Shown piece by piece: positions 16,547 to 24,477 of a stretch of DNA of 25,115 bases (its first letter is position 1; every line of letters begins with the position of its first letter). A program made the position numbers and the translations under genes. The DNA is from an uncultured Bacilli bacterium (GTDB taxonomy: Bacteria; Bacillota_I; Bacilli_A; RF39; UBA660). Location of the stretch: positions 1 to 25,115 of the forward strand of contig CALVJF010000006.1 in NCBI GenBank assembly GCA_944331885.1. The letters run 5' to 3'. The notes beneath the pieces were generated by a model. The model made no database searches, was not told the origin of the DNA, and worked only from the letters and a program-made list of their open reading frames with translations.

Positions 16547-18154
16547 TTATTCACTCTTCTTTCCTTCATTAAAAATATCTGGGAGATCATTTTCTAGTAA
16601 AACAAACATTTCTTTTTTGGGTTCTTTTAACTCTTTAATTAACTCAAAAGCATCTAATACATCATTAATTATATGAATTTTTTCTTTAGGAAATTTTTGA
16701 GAAATTAAACCAGCATAGATATCTTTTGTTTTTTTCTCCCCTACTAAAATCACTTCATCAACTGACTTAGCAATATTTTGACCAAATTGATAATGTACTT
16801 CTTGATCTTTTGAAGCTAATTCTATCATTCCTGGTGTAGCAATTACTCTTTTTCCCGGCATTAAGCTTAATACTTCTAAAGCCATATTAGCTCCAATAGG
16901 ATTAGAATTATAAGCATCGTCAATAATGTTGATATCATAATATTTTTTCATCTCTAAACGGTGCTCAACTGGTTTAACTTTTTTTACAGCAATAATTAAT
17001 TTATCCATAGGAATGTTTAAATGCAAGCCAAGGGCAATACCCGCTAAGATATTGTAGACATTAGCTTTTCCTAATAACTTGGTACTAAATTGATATTTTT
17101 GCTTTTTATTTTTTAATTTTATTTTAAATTCTGTTCCATTAGAACTCAATTTAATATCACTAGCGACAATATCAGCGTCTTGATTATCAATACCAATCCA
17201 AGTTATAGGAACATTATTTTTTATTTGATAATTCAATTGTTTAGGATCATCAGCATTTAAAACTCCTAAGCCATCACTTGGTAATGACTCAATTAATTCA
17301 AACTTTGTTTTTTGAATATTTTCCTCGCTACCAAAAGTTTCTAGATGTGCTAAGCCGATAGTAGTAATAATTCCATATTTAGGATGGACTAAATCACATA
17401 ATTCTTTAATTTCGCCTTTACGGCAAGCACCCATTTCAGCAATAAAATAATCAGTAAATTTATCTAAATGTTCATTTATTGTAATCATTAAGCCAAATGG
17501 TGTATTAAAATTTTTAGGAGTGGGAAAAGCATTGTACTTAATATTTAAGATATCATTTAAAATATTTTTACTACTTGTTTTGCCGTAACTGCCAGTTATA
17601 CCAATTACTTCCATGTTATTCATACTTTGTAGGCGTTTAACAGCCATGTTACGGAAATGATTTGATACCATCTTTTCAATTGGGCGATTTATAAAATTGT
17701 CCAATATAACTATTAGTGGATTTAGATAAGCAACAATACTTAAAATAACATAGTAATAAGCTAAATATTGTTCTTGAAATACTAAATATATTCCTAATAC
17801 TATTAGAGTGTGAACTAGTAAATTAGTCACTATTAATCTTTTAATTCTAGATGTATATACTAATGGTAATTTTTCTTGGTCTTTTTTATTAACTAGTATT
17901 AATGCTAGAACAAAGAAAATTACGTTGAAGATATAAACCATTGAGAAATATGAGTCAATAAAGCAAAAGAAGATTGTTATAAAAGTTAAAAGACTAATAT
18001 TTATAAAGTTTTTTGTTGGATTTTGCTTTAACCAAAGCCAATATTTTTTTCCGCGATTATAACGATTTTGTTGTAACATGTGAAGTGATTTAGTTGTTTT
18101 TAAATAAATGTAGATATAGTATAAAAATAATGATAAAAGAAAACTATAAATCAT
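16547..18154 (-). CDS. murF: MurF-type Mur ligase with an N-terminal membrane domain
   Basis: 535 residues against ~450 for ordinary MurF. Residues ~180-530 are the Mur ligase core: ATP loop GITGSYGKTSS (185-195), YFIAEMGACRKGEI, the central HRLEMKKYYDINIIDDAYNSNP motif, and the C-terminal ligase domain (GKRVIATPGMIELG-like, ending in LLENDLPDIF). MurF adds D-Ala-D-Ala to UDP-MurNAc-tripeptide in the cytoplasm. The usual N-terminal UDP-substrate domain is absent; residues 1-~155 hold about five hydrophobic segments (~1-18, 51-67, 72-88, 105-125, 130-151), which would tie the ligase to the membrane. Position directly before ddl supports the MurF role; a different Mur-type ligase cannot be excluded. 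ATG 18154 follows GGAGTGATAAC. Confidence 0.82.
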   Translation of the reverse strand: MIYSFLLSLFLYYIYIYLKTTKSLHMLQQNRYNRGKKYWLWLKQNPTKNFINISLLTFITIFFCFIDSYFSMVYIFNVIFFVLALILVNKKDQEKLPLVYTSRIKRLIVTNLLVHTLIVLGIYLVFQEQYLAYYYVILSIVAYLNPLIVILDNFINRPIEKMVSNHFRNMAVKRLQSMNNMEVIGITGSYGKTSSKNILNDILNIKYNAFPTPKNFNTPFGLMITINEHLDKFTDYFIAEMGACRKGEIKELCDLVHPKYGIITTIGLAHLETFGSEENIQKTKFELIESLPSDGLGVLNADDPKQLNYQIKNNVPITWIGIDNQDADIVASDIKLSSNGTEFKIKLKNKKQKYQFSTKLLGKANVYNILAGIALGLHLNIPMDKLIIAVKKVKPVEHRLEMKKYYDINIIDDAYNSNPIGANMALEVLSLMPGKRVIATPGMIELASKDQEVHYQFGQNIAKSVDEVILVGEKKTKDIYAGLISQKFPKEKIHIINDVLDAFELIKELKEPKKEMFVLLENDLPDIFNEGKKSE

Positions 18155-18158
18155 GTTA

Positions 18159-18896
18159 TCACTCCTTTGATTTAATAAAAATATTTAGTACTTTTATGGT
18201 TTTATTTAAATCTTCTAAATAAGCATAATGAGTTGCATTTTCATAAATAACTAAACCTGAATTAGGAATAAGTTTTTCAAGATCGTATGCATGTTCTAGT
18301 GGAACGGCGTTATCTTTAGTCCCCCAAATTATTAAAGTTGGGCATTTGATTTTTTTAGCATCTTCTTGTAAATCTTGGTTAATATGTTTGACTAAAATAT
18401 CTCGCATTAATGGTGAAGCGTTACGATAGTCTGTTGATCCTATATGGCGTTTAGCATAATTGGCCAAATATTTCATACCCGGTAATTTTTTTACTGTTCG
18501 AAGCATTTTTAATTTTAAAGAGTCATTTTTTGAGCTTGCTTTAAATGGGCTAGCTAAAAGAACTAATTTTTCTACTGGATATTTCGATGCATATAGAAGG
18601 GCTATCTTGCCACCGAATGAATGACCAATCAAAATAGGATTAGATATGCTTAAAGTTTCAAAAAGAGCATTAAGCATTTCAACAAAATCGTTTAAAGTCC
18701 AAATTTCTTGAGGCTCACTAGATTCACCATGACCTGGTAAATCGACGATAACTGTTCGATATTCTTTTTGAAAAGGTTTAGCTATTGGTTCCATCATAGC
18801 AATATTTTGCCCCCAGCCATGAAGATAAACAATTGTTTTTTCTTTGGCAACTTTTGTATCTTGATAATTTATTAGGACATTATGATAGCGAAACAT
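18159..18896 (-). CDS. Alpha/beta hydrolase
   Basis: 245 residues with the full catalytic set: oxyanion-hole motif LHGWGQN, DLPGHGESSEP, nucleophile Ser93 in GHSFGG, acid Asp195 in WGTKDNAVP and His223 in ATHYAY. The cap region (~125-180) is Lys/Arg-rich. No signal peptide, so cytosolic; substrate unknown, esterase or lipase-like. ATG 18896 is chosen because AGGAGG lies just before it; a TTG at 18914 would put that site inside the gene. It leads the unit with murF (four bases later) and ddl. TTGCAT/TAAAAT (18964-18937, 16-base spacer) is a weak promoter candidate. It is the only gene here ending in TGA, and the next codon is an in-frame TAA. Confidence 0.85.
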   Translation of the reverse strand: MFRYHNVLINYQDTKVAKEKTIVYLHGWGQNIAMMEPIAKPFQKEYRTVIVDLPGHGESSEPQEIWTLNDFVEMLNALFETLSISNPILIGHSFGGKIALLYASKYPVEKLVLLASPFKASSKNDSLKLKMLRTVKKLPGMKYLANYAKRHIGSTDYRNASPLMRDILVKHINQDLQEDAKKIKCPTLIIWGTKDNAVPLEHAYDLEKLIPNSGLVIYENATHYAYLEDLNKTIKVLNIFIKSKE

Positions 18897-19000
18897 ATTT
18901 TTCCTCCTAAACAAAACTAATTAACCATATACCTTAATTTTAATTCTTATTTAATATTATGCAATAATTTAGATATTTATTTTACTTTTAATTGACAATT

Positions 19001-19034
19001 AAAAACAAATAATTAGGAAAACTAATTATTTGTT
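19001..19034 (-). terminator. Terminator of the 19022-20374 gene
   Basis: Perfect 13-base arms AACAAATAATTAG (19034-19022) and CTAATTATTTGTT (19016-19004) with a five-base loop, then a T tract. The stem contains the TAG stop codon. Confidence 0.85.
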
Positions 19035-20374
19035 AAAGCCAATTGATATGGACTTGTTTCAGTTCCTTCACCGCTTTCAAGAATTAAGTTTTCATTTAAA
19101 TACACAACAGGGCGAATGTTTTGCGGTTTATTAACATTTATATTTATGACTACTTGACCATTTTGATTAATGCTATATGCTTTACGATAATCTTCAATAT
19201 TTGGAGAAATTAACCATTCTTTATCTTTAAATAACCAATTACTATTTTTAGGAGATTTATCAAAAGAATCGAAATATACATTTTGAAAACTAGGCCCAGC
19301 AGCGTAGCCGTAATCACTGGCAGTTAATAGCGTTACTTTAGCAGTGTTTTTTTGAACTGACTTTTCTTTTAAATAAAATGCGGAAGGTGCTATTTTATTA
19401 GTATTCCATCCTCCTTGATTATAAATAACTTCAGCAATGTAATTTTTGCTATCATCTTGAAGTCCACTATTAGTAAAATCACATTCTAATTTAGAATTTT
19501 GCGTATTAGGACAAGTTATTACTTCTTTCGTCCAATATCCTTTAACATTTAAAATTTGATATAATTGTGACTCTTGAAAATTGCTAGAATAATTGTTATT
19601 TGATTTATAATCCATACTTGTATTGGCAATGTAATCATTTCGCACAATTTTGATTAATTCTTTTTCACCATCTGGGGTTTCAGTTTTAATTATTCCAATA
19701 ATGCGCCATAACTCATTATTGAAATTAATATAATTATTGGGATTTGCTCCATAATAGCGGATATTTCCGTGTTCATCTTGAAATAACTCTTGGCTATTTT
19801 GAGCTAATTGGCGAATATTTTCTTGAAAATTTGGAGTGTAATTAGTCTTTGATACCTCTATTGTAAAGTCTAGTTCAAAATAGTTGATGTCTATCAGTTC
19901 ATTACCTATTGCATCCTCTTTATATAAATAAATACTTAAATTATGTGTATTAGCTACCTTACTGTTTAATTCCCCTAAATAAACGGAATAAGGATTTTCA
20001 CTAGAATTATTAATTAAATATACGGGTTCGTTATTGTCTATTATAACTTTTAAGTAAGGTAGTAGAGTTTTATCAACTTCATTATTAATTTTAATATTTA
20101 TATTATAATATTGCTTTTCGTCAGCAATATTTTTGATGGTAAAATTATATTTAGGTAGCTCGAGATTTTCTTCACTTTGAACAAATTCAATATTAGTTTG
20201 AATATTATCGCTTGGAGTTGTAAAGGTTGTTACTAAATCATTATTTGTTATAGAAAATCCAAGCTCATTATTTTGCTTAGTAAATGCATAAGAAAACACT
20301 GTTGTAGCGGATATTAACAAAATAATAATCGCTATTAACATGTAAGCACGTTTTCGATCATATAGTAGTAACAT
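19022..20374 (-). CDS. Anchored extracytoplasmic protein, function unknown
   Basis: 450 residues. One N-terminal hydrophobic segment (~10-32, MLIAIIILLISATTVFSYAF) acts as signal or anchor. Residues ~40-185 look like a beta-sandwich (alternating hydrophobics, NFTIKNIADEKQYYNI), reminiscent of TasA/SipW-dependent proteins, but this is only a resemblance. Residues ~195-445 form a second domain with YYGANPNNYINFNNELWRII near its start and IRPVVYLNENL...SGEGTETSPYQL at its end, a pattern I associate with repeated surface proteins of gut Bacilli (similar to DUF6273-type domains; unsure). Two Cys (TCPNTQ, LECDF) could form a disulfide. ATG 20374 is chosen for AGGTGAT before it; an earlier in-frame ATG at 20416 overlaps the promoter. 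Own promoter and terminator. Confidence 0.75.
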   Translation of the reverse strand: MLLLYDRKRAYMLIAIIILLISATTVFSYAFTKQNNELGFSITNNDLVTTFTTPSDNIQTNIEFVQSEENLELPKYNFTIKNIADEKQYYNINIKINNEVDKTLLPYLKVIIDNNEPVYLINNSSENPYSVYLGELNSKVANTHNLSIYLYKEDAIGNELIDINYFELDFTIEVSKTNYTPNFQENIRQLAQNSQELFQDEHGNIRYYGANPNNYINFNNELWRIIGIIKTETPDGEKELIKIVRNDYIANTSMDYKSNNNYSSNFQESQLYQILNVKGYWTKEVITCPNTQNSKLECDFTNSGLQDDSKNYIAEVIYNQGGWNTNKIAPSAFYLKEKSVQKNTAKVTLLTASDYGYAAGPSFQNVYFDSFDKSPKNSNWLFKDKEWLISPNIEDYRKAYSINQNGQVVININVNKPQNIRPVVYLNENLILESGEGTETSPYQLALTNN

Positions 20375-20387
20375 ATTATCACCTATC

Positions 20388-20416
20388 TTTATATAGAATA
20401 ACATATTTTGGAGCAA
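20388..20416 (-). promoter_or_regulatory. Promoter of the 19022-20374 gene
   Basis: On the - strand TTGCTC (20416-20411), 17-base spacer, TATAAA (20393-20388). The -35 begins at the end of the efp terminator T run. Confidence 0.55.
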
Positions 20417-20442
20417 AAAAAAAGTATCTCTTTAGATACCTT
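20415..20442 (-). terminator. Terminator of rpmG-efp
   Basis: On the - strand AAGGTATCT pairs with AGATACTTT (one G-T pair) around AAAG, followed by a nine-base T run. The stem starts in the efp stop codon. Confidence 0.85.
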
Positions 20443-21001
20443 ATGCTCTACTTGAATATTTACCATCCTTAGTAGAGATAATAATTTTTTCACCTTGAGA
20501 TATAAATAGTGGAACTTTTACTACATAACCTGTTTCGATAGTTGCATCTTTCATGGCGTTATTAGTTGTATTACCTTTTGTAGCTTCTGTAGTTTCAACA
20601 ACTTCATATTCTACTTTTTCTGGTAAAGTTATACCAATAATTTCACCATTATAGAAATCAATCTGTAATTCCATGTTTTCCTTAAGAAATTTTTTCTCTT
20701 CTGCTAGTTTTTCTTCAGGAATTTCAATTTGTTCATATGTTTGCATGTTCATGAATACATAAGATGATCCACTGTTATAAAGATATTGCATAGTCATCTT
20801 ATCAACATGAGCTTTTTCAATTTTTATGTTTGTATTAAAAGTTTCTTCAACGATAGATCCAGTTCTTAAATTTTTTAATTTGATACGAACAAATGCAGGG
20901 CCTTTACCTGGTTTAACATGTTGGAATTCTTGAATTAAGCATAAATTACCATCAATAATTACGGTCATGCCATTTTTAATATCATTAATATTTATATTCA
21001 T
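20441..21001 (-). CDS. efp: Elongation factor P
   Basis: 186 residues, normal length. EF-P binds between ribosomal P and E sites and rescues stalling at polyproline. Seen: the KOW-like N-terminal domain with the loop KPGKGPAF, whose Lys33 is the tip residue modified in many bacteria; RTGSIVEETF; the YLYNSG...YVFMNMQTYEQ segment; and the C-terminal OB domain ending in GYVVKVPLFISQGEKI...DGKYSSRA, close to the family's usual end. ATG 21001 follows AGGTGAG, 18 bases after rpmG, so both share the 21216-21244 promoter. No modification enzyme gene is seen nearby. Confidence 0.97.
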   Translation of the reverse strand: MNININDIKNGMTVIIDGNLCLIQEFQHVKPGKGPAFVRIKLKNLRTGSIVEETFNTNIKIEKAHVDKMTMQYLYNSGSSYVFMNMQTYEQIEIPEEKLAEEKKFLKENMELQIDFYNGEIIGITLPEKVEYEVVETTEATKGNTTNNAMKDATIETGYVVKVPLFISQGEKIIISTKDGKYSSRA

Positions 21002-21019
21002 ATAAAACTCACCTACTTA

Positions 21020-21184
21020 TTATTTTTTTTCTTTATGTGTTGTATGTTTGTTACATTTTGGACAATGCTTATTTAATTCTAATTTTTCAGTAGTATTCTT
21101 TTTATTTTTACTAGTCATATAATTTTCACTTTTACATTCAGTGCAAACTAAAGTAACATATGATCTATTATCAGTTTTAGCCAT
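21020..21184 (-). CDS. rpmG: Ribosomal protein bL33, zinc-binding form
   Basis: 54 residues beginning MAKTDNRSYVTLVCTEC. Two CxxC pairs (Cys14/Cys17 and Cys41/Cys44) form a zinc ribbon, so this is the C+ type of bL33; the NYMTSKNK and NKHCPKCNKHT blocks fit the family. It is a large-subunit protein near the E-site tRNA. GGAGG precedes ATG 21184 and TAA TAA ends it. Cotranscription with efp is likely. Bacteria with C+ L33 often hold a C- paralog for zinc limitation, not visible here. Confidence 0.95.
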   Translation of the reverse strand: MAKTDNRSYVTLVCTECKSENYMTSKNKKNTTEKLELNKHCPKCNKHTTHKEKK

Positions 21185-21215
21185 TTTTCACGCCTCCTTT
21201 TTTTATACCATAGGT

Positions 21216-21244
21216 ATTATATCAAAATAGTTAGTAATTTTCAA
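21216..21244 (-). promoter_or_regulatory. Strong promoter of rpmG-efp
   Basis: On the - strand TTGAAA (21244-21239), 17-base spacer, TATAAT (21221-21216), with TGA directly before the -10 making it an extended -10. The -35 lies in the last codons of the PBP2 gene. GGAGG and the rpmG start follow within 35 bases. Confidence 0.8.
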
Positions 21245-23171
21245 ACACTAATTTTGAAACTTCTTTGGAAATATAACGATTAATTGGGGCTATATACTTT
21301 TCGTCAACTTCTGGGGTATTGTACGAAACGTTTGGAGTGATAACTATAATACTGTATTTTGGATTATTTACAGGAGCAAACATGGCGAAAGTTTGAGTTA
21401 TAGTTGTAGTGGTTTTATCATAATACGTTTCTGATGTACCGGTTTTACCAGCTGGATTATATTTAGGATCAACATATCCCCTTCCTGTTCCTCCATCTAG
21501 TACTTGACGCATTCCTTCTTTGATTCGGTCGAAATAGCCGGTATCTTTAATAGTACTAAGGATTGTTGGCTCATTATTTAAAATTATATTACCTTGGTTA
21601 TCTAAAACTTTAGAAACAAGATTCATTTTTAGGCGTTTACCATTACTAGCTATTGTATTAATATATTGACTTAAAGCTATTGGAGTATAAGTGTCATACT
21701 GGCCTATAGCTAAATTAAGTAGTAAATCATCGGCAATAATATTGCCAGTTATACCTGTAGTTTCATTGGGTAGATCAATACCAGTTTTACTTCCTAAACC
21801 AAATTTAGCAAAAGTTTGGCGATAGATATCAAAATGCTGTGAAGTGGCATTTAACTCCATATTATAGGAATATTTTTTCCCAGTTAAACCAATGGCAAGC
21901 AAGAATTGATAATAGTTGGATGAAGTTTGTAAAGCAGATATATCGTCTAACCAACCTAAAGGTTTATGAGAACATTTAGCTGGTACAAAATGAAGTTTTA
22001 CACAAGAATCATATATTTTTTGATTGGGATTTATTAAGTTGTTTAAATAACCGACTGTCATTGAAGCTCCCTTAATAACTGAGCCCATTGTATAAGATGT
22101 ATTAATGATATTGGGTGTTACTTCCTTAAAGGTATAATCATTACCATCTTTTAAAATACGGATGCCATTTAAAGATAAAATATTTCCTGTACTTGGTGAT
22201 GATACTATCACATAAGCACTATTAAAATAGTCTGTTTTTTTTAATTGGGTTGATTTTAATAAGTTATTTTTAATTATTTGATTAATTTCTTGAACTAACT
22301 TAATATCAATAGAAAGCTGTAAATCATTGCCTCTACTTCCCTCTTTATATATTTCTAAAGTATTATCATTATTTACTGAGTATAAAGTTTTTGTTCCTTG
22401 AAGGTATTGATCATATTGTTTTTCAAGGTAGCTAATACCAACTAAATCATTTAAATTATAACCTAAATCAAGATAGTAATCTTTTTCTTCTTGGGGAATT
22501 TGACTAATTGAACCATAAATGGGCGATAAGTCTTCATAAACTGGTGTACGTTTCCATGATAGTTCGCATGTTACGCCTGGAATATTAGCTTCTATAATAT
22601 TAGCACATTCATTATTAGAAACATTTTCATTTTTTATTATTTTAGTTTCATATGAGTAACCCTTATTCATTAAATTGTAAATACTAATTGCTTTTTGATA
22701 TTCTTGATCATATTGATCTAATTCTTCTTTAGATATGCGATTTCTTTGGATTTCCTTAACTTGATCATAGCTAAGTTTGCGCTCTTGATATAGTTTTTTT
22801 TCATTAGCAGTTAAATAATCAAGTATCGATATAGTATTTAAATGAAATTCAATTATTTCTTCTTTACTAGCATATATTGAATAATTTATTTCTTTTAAAA
22901 TTTGAAAAGCTAAATCTATTTCTGATACATTAGATACTTTACGATAAGTAATAATATTAATAGAATAGTTATCTACTAAAACTATTCCATTACGATCAAT
23001 AATTCTACCTCTGGGAGCGCTATAGCCTTCAATAATATTATTACTTTTTAAATCATATTGCTCTTGATAGAAAGATTTTTTCGTATTTTCTAAGTAATAA
23101 AGCCGAATATTAATAATGGTAATAAAAATTATAATAATGCTAAAGCGAAAATAAAATCTTTGAGTTTGCAT
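21231..23171 (-). CDS. Penicillin-binding protein 2 (elongation transpeptidase, MrdA/PbpA type)
   Basis: 646 residues. Membrane anchor at ~7-27; SAPRGRIIDRNGIVLVDN (~51-68) opens the PBP dimerisation domain; transpeptidase domain from ~280 with nucleophile Ser364 and Lys367 in GSVIK, SxN Ser417-Asn419 in SSNYY, and KTGT at 576-579. It cross-links peptidoglycan outside the membrane, probably with RodA in the elongation machinery; the lack of PASTA repeats and the long N-terminal region separate it from the division PBP. LPNETTG after KTGI shows a Gly at the place where the division PBP has TGA. ATG 23171 follows GGTGAT; an upstream ATG at 23183 lacks such spacing. TAA at 21231 lies inside the next promoter. 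Confidence 0.88.
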   Translation of the reverse strand: MQTQRFYFRFSIIIIFITIINIRLYYLENTKKSFYQEQYDLKSNNIIEGYSAPRGRIIDRNGIVLVDNYSINIITYRKVSNVSEIDLAFQILKEINYSIYASKEEIIEFHLNTISILDYLTANEKKLYQERKLSYDQVKEIQRNRISKEELDQYDQEYQKAISIYNLMNKGYSYETKIIKNENVSNNECANIIEANIPGVTCELSWKRTPVYEDLSPIYGSISQIPQEEKDYYLDLGYNLNDLVGISYLEKQYDQYLQGTKTLYSVNNDNTLEIYKEGSRGNDLQLSIDIKLVQEINQIIKNNLLKSTQLKKTDYFNSAYVIVSSPSTGNILSLNGIRILKDGNDYTFKEVTPNIINTSYTMGSVIKGASMTVGYLNNLINPNQKIYDSCVKLHFVPAKCSHKPLGWLDDISALQTSSNYYQFLLAIGLTGKKYSYNMELNATSQHFDIYRQTFAKFGLGSKTGIDLPNETTGITGNIIADDLLLNLAIGQYDTYTPIALSQYINTIASNGKRLKMNLVSKVLDNQGNIILNNEPTILSTIKDTGYFDRIKEGMRQVLDGGTGRGYVDPKYNPAGKTGTSETYYDKTTTTITQTFAMFAPVNNPKYSIIVITPNVSYNTPEVDEKYIAPINRYISKEVSKLVFENY

Positions 23172-23234
23172 AAATATCACCATTATTAGTATTCTTATTA
23201 ATAATTATTTCATACAATATTATAGGTGATTTAG

Positions 23235-23495
23235 ATGTATGTTTTGATTGAAAGATTTATAAGTAGATTAACTTTGGAACAATTAAATAATTTTGCAATT
23301 AAAAATAATCTCTATTTAAGCGATAACGAAGCATTATTTGTTTATGATTTTGTAAAAAAGAATTGGCAATTTATTTTGAGTAATCATGGCAATATAGATA
23401 TAGATAGATATAAAGAAAAGTTTTCCGAAGAAAACTTTATAAAAATCAAAAAGCTAGTTAAAGAATATGCTTTAAAATATGCTAATTATTTATAA
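23235..23495 (+). CDS. DUF2624/YqfT-like small protein
   Basis: 86 residues, helical, charged; begins MYVLIERFISRLTLEQL and has LYLSDNEALFVYDFV and a Lys-rich C-terminal helix. The pattern (helix, ILS-type turn, helix, short ID..Y..F segment, final helix) resembles DUF2624 proteins such as Bacillus YqfT. Context helps: in Bacillus yqfT is adjacent to yqfS (nfo), and here nfo is also the neighbour, though convergent with a 10-base overlap of the gene ends. AGGTGAT precedes ATG 23235. Function unknown; the family match is by eye. Confidence 0.6.
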   Translation: MYVLIERFISRLTLEQLNNFAIKNNLYLSDNEALFVYDFVKKNWQFILSNHGNIDIDRYKEKFSEENFIKIKKLVKEYALKYANYL

Positions 23496-24394
23496 TATTC
23501 TCTTATTTTATTTAAAATATCAGCATCAAATTGTTGATTTTTTAGCATGTTAATTTCAAATTTATAGGGTGGATATATTCGATTTTTGTCTTCATCGTTT
23601 TCACCTATGTATGGAGTCTCTAAAATTTTAGGTATTTTAATTAAAGTTGGGTGATGCACAATCTTAAGAATATTATCAAAGCCGATTGTTCCAAAACCTA
23701 TATTTGCATGACGATCTTTATGCGAAGATTGGACATTTTTAGAATCATTGATATGAACACATTTAATTTTATCTACTGAAATATATTTTTTAAATTCATT
23801 TAAAAATTCATCAAATTTTGACATATCATAACCAGCATCATTTAAATGACATGTATCTAAGCAGACACCTAAATATTGATTATCACTTACTCCATTGATA
23901 ATTTGAGTAATTTCTTGAATGTTAGAGCCGCATTCACTTCCTTTACCGGCCATGGTTTCTAGAGCAATAGTAACCCCTTGGCTAAATGGTAGTATTTTAT
24001 CTAAAGCATTAATAATATTTTTTATTCCTTCTTCTTTAGAGATTGCTACAGCACTACCTGGGTGCAAGACAATGGTTTTAATTCCTAGTTCTTGACAGCG
24101 TTCAATTTCTTGACGCAAAAAATTAATACTAAACTGCCATTTGTCAGGATCTTTGTTATTAGCCAAATTGATAATATATGGAGCATGACATATGACATTA
24201 CTTATATCTATACCATTTTTATTCATTAATTCTTGAGCTTGTTTTAATAATTCTGGATTAATTTCCTTACGAATAGTATTAGTAGGGGCTCCAGTATAAA
24301 ACATAAAAGTATTCGCATTATAACTTATTGCTTCCTTAACGCTACTTAACAATTGTTCGGGATTGAAGGAAACATGACTACCGATTAATAACAT
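23486..24394 (-). CDS. nfo: Endonuclease IV (AP endonuclease)
   Basis: 302 residues, a TIM-barrel enzyme that cuts 5' to abasic sites in base excision repair using three zinc ions. Metal ligands and motifs are all present: IGSHVSF at the start, CHAPYIINLAN, IVLHPGS, IALETMAGKG, GVCLDTCHLNDAGYD, CVHINDSKN, HKDRHANIGFG and KILETP. Length slightly above the ~280-297 typical. ATG 24394 follows AGGTGAT. Own promoter at 24412-24440. The last 10 bases overlap the + strand gene. Confidence 0.96.
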   Translation of the reverse strand: MLLIGSHVSFNPEQLLSSVKEAISYNANTFMFYTGAPTNTIRKEINPELLKQAQELMNKNGIDISNVICHAPYIINLANNKDPDKWQFSINFLRQEIERCQELGIKTIVLHPGSAVAISKEEGIKNIINALDKILPFSQGVTIALETMAGKGSECGSNIQEITQIINGVSDNQYLGVCLDTCHLNDAGYDMSKFDEFLNEFKKYISVDKIKCVHINDSKNVQSSHKDRHANIGFGTIGFDNILKIVHHPTLIKIPKILETPYIGENDEDKNRIYPPYKFEINMLKNQQFDADILNKIREYYK

Positions 24395-24411
24395 TTATAT
24401 CACCTTATAAA

Positions 24412-24440
24412 ATTATAATGATTTTTATTATTTATTGCAA
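24412..24440 (-). promoter_or_regulatory. Promoter of nfo
   Basis: On the - strand TTGCAA (24440-24435), 17-base spacer, perfect TATAAT (24417-24412), about 18 bases before the start codon. Confidence 0.7.
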
Positions 24441-24464
24441 TAAAAAAGAGAGTTTTTAAATCTC
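24441..24464 (-). terminator. Possible weak terminator after the prepilin gene
   Basis: On the - strand GAGA (24464-24461) pairs with TCTC (24451-24448), then TTTTTTA. The stem is only four bases with a nine-base loop, so this is tentative. Confidence 0.35.
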
Positions 24465-24477
24465 AATCTTAAAATTA

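Noticed and set aside
21205..21221. Small inverted repeat ATACC-TAT-GGTAT before rpmG as a ribosomal leader structure
   Set aside because: Only five base pairs with a three-base loop, overlapping the -10 and the likely transcription start; nothing supports a regulatory fold.
23172..23234. Divergent promoters for PBP2 and the yqfT-like gene
   Set aside because: TATAAT-like hexamers occur on both strands (for example 23219-23224 on the - strand and TACAAT at 23213 on the + strand), but no -35 stands at a proper distance and the sequence is too A/T-rich to choose.
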